Positions 41,640 through 50,465 of a DNA stretch of 64,000 bases are shown piece by piece. The stretch covers positions 62,001-126,000 of the forward strand of contig DATMGE010000084.1 in NCBI GenBank assembly GCA_035555795.1, read 5' to 3'. Source of the stretch: RCIO01 sp035555795. Its GTDB lineage: Bacteria; Pseudomonadota; Alphaproteobacteria; Rhizobiales; Rhizobiaceae. The translations under genes and the position numbers were made by a program. Under the pieces are notes generated by a model. The model had not been told where the DNA came from, searched no databases, and worked only from the letters and a program-made list of their open reading frames with translations. Numbering within the stretch: position 1 is the first letter of the stretch; each line of letters begins with the position of its first letter.

Positions 41640-43045
41640 AGCCGATACGCCTTCCTCGCCATATCGGCGGACAGGTCCTGCGCAAGCTGGCGCGCCGTCG
41701 CCCTGGCGATCCTGTGCTCGGCGATCAGACGCGCAAGGAAGCCGCAGACTTCGCGCCGCCAGACATCGTGCCTGGCGGGTATGGACAGCAGCGCGCGCGT
41801 ATCGTCGTTGAAGCCGGCGAGATTGGCGAAGCCGGCCGTCTCGACCACGCCGTCGAGATAGCGGCGTATGCCGTTGGAACTGTCATGGAACCACCAGGGC
41901 GGCCCCAGCATCAGGCATGGCCAGTAGCCGGCCATCGGCGCGAGCTCGCGCGTATAGGCAGTCTCATCCAGCGTGAAGAGGATGACCCGCAGCCCAGTCG
42001 CATCCCCATGGCGATTGAGCAGCGCGTCGAGGCCGCCGACCCAGTCCATCCGGACCGGGATGTCGGCCCCCATATTGGGGCCGCGCGCGGCAAACATGGC
42101 GCGGTCGGTGTTGCGCCGCGAGCCGGCATGGATCTGCATCACCATGCCGTCTTCGACCGACAGCCCGGCCATCTCGGTCAGCATCTGGCCGCGAAACAAC
42201 TCGCATTGCGCGGGCGTCAGGGTGCCCGCGCGCGCGCCGTCGAGCAGTTCCTGCTTTTCCGCCGGCGACAGATCGGCCGTCAGGGCGCTCGCAGCCCCAT
42301 GATCGGTCGCGGTCGCGCCGAAGCGGCGGAACTCCGCCCGGCGGCGGCGATGCGCCTCGATCATCCCGTCCCACTGCGCAGTATCCGTATCGGTAATTTC
42401 GCCCAGCCTGTCGAGGTTGGCCGCAAACTCTGGCACTTCCGGATCAGTCACATCGTCCGGGCGATATGTCGTCCGCACCGTTCCGATCCAGCCATCCGCC
42501 AGCAGTTTCCGATGATGGACAAGCGGGTCAAGCGCGCCTTCGGTGGTGGCGATCGTCTCGACGCCGAAACGCTTCAGAAGCGCGCGGGGTCGAAATTCCG
42601 GCGATGCGAGACGGTCATTGATATGATCGTAGAGCGCATCGGCATTGCCGGCGCAAAGACGTTCCTCGCAGCCGAGGACCACCTGCATCGCATGGTCCAC
42701 CCACAGGCTGGACGGGGTCCCATCGAACAGATGGTAATGTCGCGCAAAGACGCGCCAGACATCCCTGGGATCGGGTGCGGCCCGACCCGCGCGCGGAACG
42801 CCGAGCACGTCATAGTCGACACCGACGCTGCGCAGCATGCGCAGGAGATAGTGGTCGGGAATGACCAGCAGCGAGGCTGCGTCCGCAAAAGGCATGTCCT
42901 GCGCGAACCATGCCGGATCGGTATGTCCGTGCGGGCTGACGATCGGCAGGTCGCACACGCCCTCGTAAAGCTCCCGCGCCGTGGCGCGAAGGCCGGGCTC
43001 GGCCGGAAACAGCCTGTCGGGATGGAGCAGTTCCTCCCTGCTCAT
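41636..43045 (-). CDS. uxaC: Glucuronate isomerase (UxaC)
   Basis: A 469-residue amidohydrolase-fold isomerase that turns D-glucuronate into D-fructuronate (or galacturonate into tagaturonate). SPHGHTDPAWFA holds the His-x-His metal ligands. The C-terminal part has the LPMAGYWPCLMLGPPWWFHD-like signature near residues 375-400. Length equals the family norm (470). The start overlaps uxuA by ATGA, with uxuB behind it. Confidence 0.95.
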   Translation of the reverse strand: MSREELLHPDRLFPAEPGLRATARELYEGVCDLPIVSPHGHTDPAWFAQDMPFADAASLLVIPDHYLLRMLRSVGVDYDVLGVPRAGRAAPDPRDVWRVFARHYHLFDGTPSSLWVDHAMQVVLGCEERLCAGNADALYDHINDRLASPEFRPRALLKRFGVETIATTEGALDPLVHHRKLLADGWIGTVRTTYRPDDVTDPEVPEFAANLDRLGEITDTDTAQWDGMIEAHRRRRAEFRRFGATATDHGAASALTADLSPAEKQELLDGARAGTLTPAQCELFRGQMLTEMAGLSVEDGMVMQIHAGSRRNTDRAMFAARGPNMGADIPVRMDWVGGLDALLNRHGDATGLRVILFTLDETAYTRELAPMAGYWPCLMLGPPWWFHDSSNGIRRYLDGVVETAGFANLAGFNDDTRALLSIPARHDVWRREVCGFLARLIAEHRIARATARQLAQDLSADMARKAYRL

Positions 43046-44247
43046 GCGAAGGCCTCCGTCTGCCGCAAGGCGCGCTCGACGCCACGCAGCTCGGCCAGCC
43101 CCTTGAGCCTGCCGATGATCGGATAGCCCGGCTGCGCGCGGCGCTGGAAGTCGTCGATCATATCCTGCCCGTGGTCGGGGCGCATCGGTATCTCCGCATC
43201 CGCCCTTCCCTCGGCGGCACGGCGGCGCTCCTCGTGCAGGACGGCGGCGATCAGTGCCACCATGTCCGTATCGCCATCCAGATGCTCGGCCTCATGGAAC
43301 GATCCGGCACGGCCTTCGCGCTTGACGTTGCGTAGATGGAGGAAATGCACCTTCGGTCCGAAACGCTCCATCATCGCCGGCAGGTCGTTGTCGGGCCGCA
43401 CGCCCAGCGAGCCGGAGCACAGGGTCACGCCATTGGCCGGGCTGTCCACCGCATCCAGCAGGACGGCATAGTCGTCGGCGGTAGACACCACGCGCGGCAG
43501 GCCAAGCAGCGGAAATGGCGGATCGTCGGGATGGCAGCAGAGCCGAACGCCGACCTCTTCGGCCACCGGCACAACCTCTTCGAGGAAATCGATGAAATTC
43601 TGCCGCAGCCTTGACGCGGAAATCCCCCCATATTCCGCAAGATGCTCGCGCAGGCGCGGAATATCCATCGTCTCGGTCGAGCCCGGCAATCCCATGGTGA
43701 TCGCCTTGGCCAATTGCCGGCGCGCCTCGTCATCCATCCCCACGATGCGCCGCCCCGCCGCATCGACGATGGCCTCGTCGAACTGGCCGACCGCGCCGGG
43801 CCGCGCCAGAAGATGGATGTCGAAGGCAGCGAACTCGACAATATCGAAACGCATGCAGGTCGCGCCGGTCGGCACGCGCCAGCGCAGGTCTGTCCGGGTC
43901 CAGTCGAGCACCGGCATGAAATTGTAGCAGAGCACCTCGATGCCGGCGGCAGCCAGGTTGCGGATCGATTGCCGATAGGTGGCGATATGGCTGCGCCATT
44001 CGCCCTTCTGCTTCTTGATGTCCTCGCTGATCGGCAGGCTCTCCACCACTTCCCAGGCGAGCCCCGACGGCGTTCCATCCGACCGATGCGCGACCTCCGC
44101 CTGGCGTTTCGCGATTTCGTCCGGCGTCCAGAGCACGCCATTGGGAATGTGGTGCAGCGCCGTCACGACACCGGCCGCACCCGCCTGCACGACATCCTCG
44201 ATCCGGGCCACATCGGTGGGGCCGAACCAGCGCCATGTATGCCTCAT
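43042..44247 (-). CDS. uxuA: Mannonate dehydratase (UxuA)
   Basis: A 401-residue TIM-barrel enzyme that dehydrates D-mannonate to 2-keto-3-deoxygluconate. MRHTWRWFGPTDVARIEDVV is the family opening. VRLCCHPDDPPFPLLGLPRV and VTLCSGSLGVRPDNDL carry the His and Cys metal ligands, and EIPMRPDHGQDMIDD ends the active site. E. coli UxuA is 394. ATG 44247 overlaps the Gfo/Idh stop. The frame is open to 44808 but the extension is shadow. Confidence 0.95.
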   Translation of the reverse strand: MRHTWRWFGPTDVARIEDVVQAGAAGVVTALHHIPNGVLWTPDEIAKRQAEVAHRSDGTPSGLAWEVVESLPISEDIKKQKGEWRSHIATYRQSIRNLAAAGIEVLCYNFMPVLDWTRTDLRWRVPTGATCMRFDIVEFAAFDIHLLARPGAVGQFDEAIVDAAGRRIVGMDDEARRQLAKAITMGLPGSTETMDIPRLREHLAEYGGISASRLRQNFIDFLEEVVPVAEEVGVRLCCHPDDPPFPLLGLPRVVSTADDYAVLLDAVDSPANGVTLCSGSLGVRPDNDLPAMMERFGPKVHFLHLRNVKREGRAGSFHEAEHLDGDTDMVALIAAVLHEERRRAAEGRADAEIPMRPDHGQDMIDDFQRRAQPGYPIIGRLKGLAELRGVERALRQTEAFA

Positions 44248-45269
44248 GCCCGCACCGCCACCGGCTTGCCCGCGCGACCCGTCTCCAGCAGCGCATCGAT
44301 CAGCCGGTGGACGCGCAGCGCCTCCTCGCCGGTCACTTTCGGCTCGCGTCCCGTCTGGATCGAATCGATGAAATCGGCCATCACCGCGCGGTGGTAATCG
44401 TGCGGGAAATCCATCGGATCGGCGCCGGTGCCGCCGGCGCTTTTGTCGGATTCCATCTCGATGCGCCGCCCATCCTGGAACTGGACCAGCAGGGAGGTTC
44501 CCGCCAGCACCGCCGTTCCCTTCTCGCAGGCAAGCTCGATCCGCTCGAGGAAACCGGGATAGGCCGCCGTGGTCGCATCGATGGTTCCGAACGCGCCATT
44601 GGCGAAGCGCGCCGCCGCGCAGACCATGTCCTCGGTCTCCATGCGATGGACCGAGGTGGTGGTGGAATAGCCGGTCACCTCGGCGATCGGTCCGGCAAGG
44701 CTCAGCATCAGGCCCAGCGTATGGATGCCCTGCGAGATCAGCACGCCGCCGCCGTCGCGCGCAAAGGTGCCGCGGCCCGGCTCGTCGTAATAACCCTGCG
44801 GCCGCCACAGGCGGATGACCGTCGAGCAGCCGATGATGCTGCCGAGTTCACCCGCCTGCAGCAGGGCGGCGAGCTTCAAGCCGGCTGGCCGAAACCGATG
44901 CTGGAGGACCACGCCCAGCTTCACGCCGGCTTCACGGCAGGCGGAAACGAGTTGTTCGGCGCGCTGCGTGGTGATTTCAAGCGGCTTTTCCAGAAGCACA
45001 TGCTTGCCGGCTTGCGCGCAGCGAATGGCAACGTCGCGATGCGTATTGGCCGGCGTGATCACCAGGACCGCCTCGACCGAAGGATCGCCCAGCACATCGT
45101 CGAGGCTGGTGGCGAGCGGAAACGAGAAGCGTTCCGCGAAACTCCTGCGGCGGGCTTCACTGGGGCTGAAGGCATGGACCACCTCGACACGGTCGGAAAG
45201 GTCCATCAGACCCCTGGCATGCGGCGTAACGGCCATGCCGAGGCCGACAAGGGCGATGCGGGTCTTCAC
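44244..45269 (-). CDS. Gfo/Idh/MocA family oxidoreductase of the hexuronate operon
   Basis: A 341-residue NAD(P)-dependent dehydrogenase. KTRIALVGLGMAVTPHARGL is the Rossmann start, LLEKPLEIT carries the catalytic Lys, and GGGVLISQGIHTLGLML the His. It opens the operon Gfo/Idh-uxuA-uxaC-uxuB. It may feed a glucuronide-derived sugar or a hexuronate variant into the pathway. Operator-like palindromes lie at 45378-45400 upstream. The exact reaction is unknown. Confidence 0.9.
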   Translation of the reverse strand: MKTRIALVGLGMAVTPHARGLMDLSDRVEVVHAFSPSEARRRSFAERFSFPLATSLDDVLGDPSVEAVLVITPANTHRDVAIRCAQAGKHVLLEKPLEITTQRAEQLVSACREAGVKLGVVLQHRFRPAGLKLAALLQAGELGSIIGCSTVIRLWRPQGYYDEPGRGTFARDGGGVLISQGIHTLGLMLSLAGPIAEVTGYSTTTSVHRMETEDMVCAAARFANGAFGTIDATTAAYPGFLERIELACEKGTAVLAGTSLLVQFQDGRRIEMESDKSAGGTGADPMDFPHDYHRAVMADFIDSIQTGREPKVTGEEALRVHRLIDALLETGRAGKPVAVRA

Positions 45270-45297
45270 GCGCCCTGCCCCGGATATGCCGCAGAGC

Positions 45298-45342
45298 GCA
45301 GCAGGCCATTTCGCAACAGGCCATCTCGCAACAGGACACCCC
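45298..45342. repeat. Imperfect tandem repeat of a 15-base unit
   Basis: Three units of the type GCAACAGGCCATCTC stand end to end: 45298-45312, 45313-45327 and 45328-45342. The third unit has drifted most. It lies in the 5' leader of the Gfo/Idh-uxuA operon. No function is apparent. Confidence 0.5.
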
Positions 45343-45377
45343 CGAAAACCGTCGCCATCAAAGCACTCTCCCCATTG

Positions 45378-45400
45378 CGGTATGGCACCATACCGGTATG
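45378..45400. promoter_or_regulatory. Overlapping palindromes, probable GntR operator of the hexuronate divergon
   Basis: CGGTATGG-CA-CCATACCG (45378-45395) is a perfect eight-base inverted repeat. CATACCGGTATG (45389-45400) is a second perfect palindrome overlapping its right arm. GGTATGATACA continues past it. The site lies between the divergent Gfo/Idh-uxu operon and the GntR-kdgK operon, close to both starts. Confidence 0.65.
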
Positions 45401-45449
45401 ATACAAACTCTGATCCGATTCACAAGCGGGATTTGCGGGGGCGAAACGA

Positions 45450-46178
45450 GTGGAAACGATGCTGCGCCTGAAGGACCCGATCGCGCCCCAGCTGGTGCTT
45501 GCCCTGCGCGACAGCATCGTCCGCATGCAGATCAAGCCCGGCGAGGCGCTGTCCGAAAAACACGTCGCCGAGCGATATGGCGTCAGCCGCCAGCCTGTGC
45601 GGGAAGCCTTCATCAAGCTCTCCGAGGCGGGACTTGTCGAAATCCGCCCCAGCCGCGGCACCTATGTGCTGAAGATTTCGGTCAGCGAGGTCGCCAATGC
45701 CCGTTTCGTGCGCGAGGCGATCGAATGCGACATCGCCCGCCGGGCGGCCCGGATGGCCGACCCCGCGCGGATCGCGGCGCTCGACGACATGCTCGCCGCG
45801 CAGCGGACCGCCGCCGGAAATGGCGACCATCTGCTTTTCAACGAACATGACGAGGCGTTTCACCGCGCCATCGGCGATATCGTCGACTGCGACTTTGCCT
45901 GGAAAGTCGTGGAAGGCGCGCGCAAGCAGACCGACCGCGTGCGTTTCCTGAGCCTGTCGGAAGCATCGCCCATGCCGCGCCTGATCGAGCAACACGCATC
46001 GATCGTAGACCGCCTGCGGGAAGGCGATTCGGAAGGAGCTGCCGCGGCGATGAGCCGGCACCTGCGCGAAATCCTCATCGCCCTGCCGCGCGTCGCCAAG
46101 GCGCATCCCGATCTCTTCTCCGACATGGAATTGCCCGCCCATACGATCGGGCTGGTGCCGGAAGCAGGCCGCGCATGA
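45450..46178 (+). CDS. GntR family regulator, FCD type, of the hexuronate divergon
   Basis: A 242-residue regulator. The winged helix is KPGEALSEKHVAERYGVSRQ, then PVREAFIKLSEAGLVEIRPS. The FCD domain has the metal-site Asp and His in NEHDEAFHRAIGDIV and His in IEQHASIVDRL and SRHLREIL. GTG 45450 starts the frame; ATG 45459 is nearly as good. It overlaps kdgK by ATGA, so the regulator is cotranscribed with the kinase and divergent from the uxu genes it probably controls. Confidence 0.9.
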   Translation: METMLRLKDPIAPQLVLALRDSIVRMQIKPGEALSEKHVAERYGVSRQPVREAFIKLSEAGLVEIRPSRGTYVLKISVSEVANARFVREAIECDIARRAARMADPARIAALDDMLAAQRTAAGNGDHLLFNEHDEAFHRAIGDIVDCDFAWKVVEGARKQTDRVRFLSLSEASPMPRLIEQHASIVDRLREGDSEGAAAAMSRHLREILIALPRVAKAHPDLFSDMELPAHTIGLVPEAGRA

Positions 46179-47137
46179 AGGCATTCGATATCGTCTGTTT
46201 CGGCGAGCCGCTTTTCGAACTGTCCGAGATCGAGCGGAACGGCGAAAGGCTGATGCTGCTGGGCTTCGGCGGCGACACGATGAATGTCGCGGTCGCCGCC
46301 GCACGCCAGGGCGCGCGCGTGGCCGTTTTCACCGCCCTCGGCGACGACATTTTCGGCCAGCGGTTTCTCTCGCTGTGGGATTCCGAAGCGATCGCGCGCA
46401 GCGATGTCATCGTCAGGGCCGGCGGACAGACCGGGCTCTATTTCATCACCCATGGCGAAACCGGCCATGAATTCACCTATGCCCGACGCCATTCGGCCGC
46501 GAGCCGGATCACGCCCGCCGAGGTTCCCACCGGTCTGATCGCGTCGAGCCGCCTGCTGCACCTGTCGGGCATCACGCAGGCGATCAGCGACGATGCATGC
46601 GATTCGGGCTTCGCGGCAATCGCTGCCGCGCGCGAAAACGGCGTCATGGTTTCCTACGACACCAATCTGCGCCTTCGTCTGTGGCCCCTGTCGCGTGCCC
46701 GCGCGATCATCCACGAAGCAGTCCGGTCGGTCGATATCGTCCGGCCCAGCCTCGACGATGCGCGCCTCCTGACGGGGCGCGAGGACATGCACGGCATTGC
46801 CGACTTCTATCTGGAATGCGGGCCGAAAATGGTCGTGCTCACGCTCGGGCGCGATGGTTGCCTCGTCGCCACGCCGGAAGGCAGGACGCATATTGCCGGC
46901 ATACGGGCCGATGCCGTCGACGGTTCGGGCGCCGGCGACACGTTCACCGGCGCCTTCCTCGCCCGTTATCTGGAGAATGGCGACATGCTGGAAGCGGCCC
47001 GCCACGCCAACCTGGCGGCAGCCCTCCAGACCACCAAATACGGCGCGGTCGCCGCCATTCCGCACAAGCGGGACGTGCTGCTCTACGCCGAAAGGAACAT
47101 CCAGCACAGGCACGCCGGTGACCGCGACAGCCGCTAG
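46175..47137 (+). CDS. kdgK: 2-Dehydro-3-deoxygluconokinase (PfkB family)
   Basis: A 320-residue ribokinase-fold kinase that makes KDPG from 2-keto-3-deoxygluconate, the step after UxuA. GGDTMNVAVAAARQGARVAV is the N-terminal PfkB region, SYDTNLRLRLWP is typical of KDG kinases, and DGSGAGDTFTGAF holds the catalytic Asp. No KDPG aldolase is seen in the window. It shares its TAG stop palindrome (CTAG, 47134-47137) with the convergent flavoprotein gene. Confidence 0.92.
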   Translation: MKAFDIVCFGEPLFELSEIERNGERLMLLGFGGDTMNVAVAAARQGARVAVFTALGDDIFGQRFLSLWDSEAIARSDVIVRAGGQTGLYFITHGETGHEFTYARRHSAASRITPAEVPTGLIASSRLLHLSGITQAISDDACDSGFAAIAAARENGVMVSYDTNLRLRLWPLSRARAIIHEAVRSVDIVRPSLDDARLLTGREDMHGIADFYLECGPKMVVLTLGRDGCLVATPEGRTHIAGIRADAVDGSGAGDTFTGAFLARYLENGDMLEAARHANLAAALQTTKYGAVAAIPHKRDVLLYAERNIQHRHAGDRDSR

Positions 47138-48342
47138 CTTGCGCGTTCTGCGATGGCGGTGCCTGCCGCCCAGCCGGAAGACCATGCCCATTGGAAATTA
47201 TAGCCGCCGAGCCAGCCCGTCACGTCGACCACCTCACCGATGAAATAGAGGCCGGCAATATGCTTCGCCTCCATCGTCCGTGAGTTCAATGCGGCCGTGT
47301 CAACGCCGCCAAGCGTGACCTCGGCGGTGCGATAGCCTTCCGATCCGATCGGGAAGACCTCCCAGCCCTGAAGCGTGGCGGCGATCGCGGCGAGCTTCCT
47401 GTCGCTCGTTTCGCCCATCGTGCCGGTCCAGCCCTGCACCTGAGAAAGATGCGCGGCCAGCCGTTTGGGCAGCAGTTCGCCCAGCGCAGTGGCGATATTC
47501 CGCCGGCCATTCTCCGCCTTTGCTGACTTCAGCAGCGCAAACAGGTCGTCCTTCGGCAGGAAGACGATCCTGATCGCTTCCTTTTCCCGCCAATAGGACG
47601 AGATCTGCAGGATCGCCGGACCGGACAGGCCGCGATGCGTGAAAAGCAGCGCCTCCTCGAACGCCCCCTTGCCGCATGTCACGCGGATATCGGCGGCGAC
47701 GCCCGCGATCTCGCGGAAGCTTGCGAGAAAGTCCTCACCAAATGTCAGCGGCACGAGGGCCGGCCGCGTTTCGGTCACGGCAAGGCCGAACTGGCCGGCG
47801 ATCTGATAGCCGATGCCCGTCGCACCCATTTTCGGAATCGATTTCCCGCCCGACGCGACGACGAAATGCCGGCACCGGATTTTTTCCGCACCCTCGCCGC
47901 CGAGCATGACGGCAAAGCCGTCCTCGGTCTTCGCGACCTGCACGACCGTGGTCGAAAGACGCAGTTCGCATCCCGCGCGCGCCATGTCGCCAAGCAGCAT
48001 CCCGATGATATCCTTGGCGGAATTGTCGCAGAAAAGCTGCCCCAGCGTCTTCTCGTGATAGGCGATGCCGTGCTTCTCGACCAAGGCGATGAAGTGCTGC
48101 GCACCATAGCGCCCGAGCGCCGATTTGGCGAAATGGGGATTGGCGGAAAGGAAATTGCGCGCGCTCGTCCCGCGATTGGTGAAATTGCAGCGTCCGCCGC
48201 CGGAGATGCGGATCTTCTCGCCCGGCGCCCTCGCATGATCGACGATCAGGACACGGCCGCCACGGGAGGCGGCGTGGATCGCGCACATCATCCCCGCCGC
48301 GCCGGCTCCCAGGACGACGGTGTCGAAACTCTCGATCGGCAT
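47134..48342 (-). CDS. NAD(P)/FAD-dependent oxidoreductase, YhiN/HI0933 family
   Basis: A 402-residue flavoprotein. TVVLGAGAAGMMCAIHAASR near residue 8 is the FAD fold, and PGEKIRISGGGRCNFTNRG is the family hallmark, as is VVDVTGWLGGYNFQWAWSSG at the C-terminus. E. coli YhiN (400) has no settled reaction. ATG 48342 gives the family length; the open frame to 48396 has no ribosome site. It is divergent from adenine deaminase. Confidence 0.9.
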   Translation of the reverse strand: MPIESFDTVVLGAGAAGMMCAIHAASRGGRVLIVDHARAPGEKIRISGGGRCNFTNRGTSARNFLSANPHFAKSALGRYGAQHFIALVEKHGIAYHEKTLGQLFCDNSAKDIIGMLLGDMARAGCELRLSTTVVQVAKTEDGFAVMLGGEGAEKIRCRHFVVASGGKSIPKMGATGIGYQIAGQFGLAVTETRPALVPLTFGEDFLASFREIAGVAADIRVTCGKGAFEEALLFTHRGLSGPAILQISSYWREKEAIRIVFLPKDDLFALLKSAKAENGRRNIATALGELLPKRLAAHLSQVQGWTGTMGETSDRKLAAIAATLQGWEVFPIGSEGYRTAEVTLGGVDTAALNSRTMEAKHIAGLYFIGEVVDVTGWLGGYNFQWAWSSGWAAGTAIAERAS

Positions 48343-48490
48343 TCCAACCCCGTTCGCAAAGGCATCAAACGCTGCGGGTAGACGATCGGGCTCCATCCAT
48401 CAATCGTCCAGATGCCACAGTGCGGGCATTCCGGACTATCATCGGATCGTCTGATTCGAGCGTTGCCCGCGCGGGCAGAAAGGACACATC

Positions 48491-50290
48491 ATGGGTTCCC
48501 TGACACGCTTTTCCGTCCAGCCGCTTTCGGCCATGACCCGCAAGCTGGCGGCCGTCGCCTCGGGGCGCGCGGAGCCCGATCTCGTCATCGGCGGCGCACG
48601 CGTGCTCTCCACCTATTCGGAACGCATCCTGCCCGAGCGCGAAGTGTGGCTGACGGGCGGGCGCATCGCGGCGGTGAAGCCGGCCGGCAACTACAAGGGC
48701 GCCGCGAAGCGCTACGACGCCAAGGGCGGTATCATTGCGCCGGGGCTGGTCGACCCGCATATCCATATCGAATCCAGCATGGTGACGGCCTGCGCCTATG
48801 CCGAGGCCGCGCTGCTCAACGGCACGACCACGATCTTCTGCGACAGCCACGAGATCGGCAATGTCATGGACGTGGCCGGCGTGGAGGCGATGCTTGAGGA
48901 TGCGCGGCAAGCGCCGCTGTCGATCTTCCTCACCGTGCCCAGCACCGTGCCCGCCACCTCGCCCGAACTGGAAACGGCGGGCGGCGACCTGACGGCCGAG
49001 AAGATCGGCGCGCTGTTCGACAAATGGCCGGAGGCTCTGGCGCTGGGCGAGAAGATGGACTTCGTGCAGGTGGCCATGGGCGACGAACGCAGCCATGCCA
49101 TCCTCGCCGCGGCGCTCCAGCGCGGCCGCCCAGTGTCCGGCCATGTCTACGGCAGGGAATTCGTTGCCGCCTATGCGGCCTCGGGCGTCACCGACACGCA
49201 TGAGGCGATCGACCGCGAGATAGCCGACGACATGCTGGAGGCCGGCATCTGGCTGTTCCTGCGCGGCGGCCCGCCGACCACGCCATGGCACAGCCTGCCG
49301 CAGGCGATCTGCACCATCACCGAGCTCGGCGCCTCGCACAAGCGCGTCGCCGTCTGCACCGACGACCGCGATGCCGACGACCTGCTCGCCTTCGGCCTCG
49401 ACTGGGTGGTGCGCGAGGCGATCGCCGCCGGCATGAGCCCCGAACAGGCCTGGAGCATGGGTTCGCTGCATGGCGCGACGCGCTTCGGCGTCGAGGGCGA
49501 GGTGGGCGGCATGGGCGGCGGACGCCGTGCCGACCTCGTGTTGCTGGACGATGCGATGAAGCCGGTCAACACATGGTATGGCGGCGAGCTGGTGGTGGAG
49601 GACAGGAAGATCACGCCGCTGCTCGATGCCGCGCTTTCCGACCGCTACCGCTATCCCGAAGCCGCCTATCACACGGTCAAGCTGCCGAAAGAGGTGAGGC
49701 TGACGCCCGAACTGCCCACAGCCCCGGTCATCGCCAATGCGATCCGCACCGAGCTGCCCGGCATCACGCTGGGCCACGAGAAGATCAGGCTGGAGCCCGT
49801 CAACGACTGGCAGGCCCATTTCGACCGGCACGGCCTGTGCTTCGTCACCGTGATCGAGCGCCATGCGAAGTCATCCGGCAATGTCGCGCACGGCCTGCTG
49901 AGCAATTTCAGCCTCAAGCGCGGGGCGGTGGCTTCCTCCGTCGGCCATGACAGCCACAACATCATCGTGGCCGGCCTCAACGAGACCGACATGCAGGTGG
50001 CACTGAAGGCGATCGAGGCGACGCAGGGCGGCGTGTGCGTGGTGGTGGACGGCAAGGTCACGGCGATGGTGGAACTGCCGATCGCCGGCCTGCTCTCCGA
50101 CAAGCGCGTGACCGCGGTGGCCGAGGAGATGAAAGTGCTCAAGAAGGAGTGGGAGGCCGCCGGCTGCTCCATCCCCTATATGGGCTTCAACCTGATCCCG
50201 CTCTCGGTGATCCCCGAAATCCGCATCACCGACAAGGGCCTCGTGCTGGTGCCGCAAATGGAGATCGCACCGCTCTTCGAGGACGCCTGA
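48491..50290 (+). CDS. ade: Adenine deaminase
   Basis: A 599-residue amidohydrolase that converts adenine to hypoxanthine and ammonia. APGLVDPHIHIESSM holds the His-x-His metal site, and CDSHEIGNVMDVAG, VSGHVYGREF and VCTDDRDADDLL carry the other active-site residues of the bacterial Ade family. The length matches (E. coli Ade 588). AAAGGAC precedes the ATG at good spacing. It may sit in a purine-salvage context, but no other purine gene is nearby. Confidence 0.94.
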   Translation: MGSLTRFSVQPLSAMTRKLAAVASGRAEPDLVIGGARVLSTYSERILPEREVWLTGGRIAAVKPAGNYKGAAKRYDAKGGIIAPGLVDPHIHIESSMVTACAYAEAALLNGTTTIFCDSHEIGNVMDVAGVEAMLEDARQAPLSIFLTVPSTVPATSPELETAGGDLTAEKIGALFDKWPEALALGEKMDFVQVAMGDERSHAILAAALQRGRPVSGHVYGREFVAAYAASGVTDTHEAIDREIADDMLEAGIWLFLRGGPPTTPWHSLPQAICTITELGASHKRVAVCTDDRDADDLLAFGLDWVVREAIAAGMSPEQAWSMGSLHGATRFGVEGEVGGMGGGRRADLVLLDDAMKPVNTWYGGELVVEDRKITPLLDAALSDRYRYPEAAYHTVKLPKEVRLTPELPTAPVIANAIRTELPGITLGHEKIRLEPVNDWQAHFDRHGLCFVTVIERHAKSSGNVAHGLLSNFSLKRGAVASSVGHDSHNIIVAGLNETDMQVALKAIEATQGGVCVVVDGKVTAMVELPIAGLLSDKRVTAVAEEMKVLKKEWEAAGCSIPYMGFNLIPLSVIPEIRITDKGLVLVPQMEIAPLFEDA

Positions 50291-50465
50291 AGGCTGGTCC
50301 GGGGGAGCGGCCGCCAGCCGCTTCCCGTCGGCAAGACATCGCGGAAAGCGAAAGCGCGAATCCGACGATCCACGCCTGCATCGCGGATGGCTGGCCTTGG
50401 CCGCGCCGCAATGCGATAGCTTGGCCGTGACGCCGGAAGGGCGTTGAAATTCGCCCGGTGAGAAC

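Noticed and set aside
45266..45661. 131-codon minus-strand frame upstream of the Gfo/Idh gene with NGLLR repeats
   Set aside because: The repeat is a short 15-base DNA repeat. The frame runs antisense through the start of the GntR gene and shows no family resemblance.
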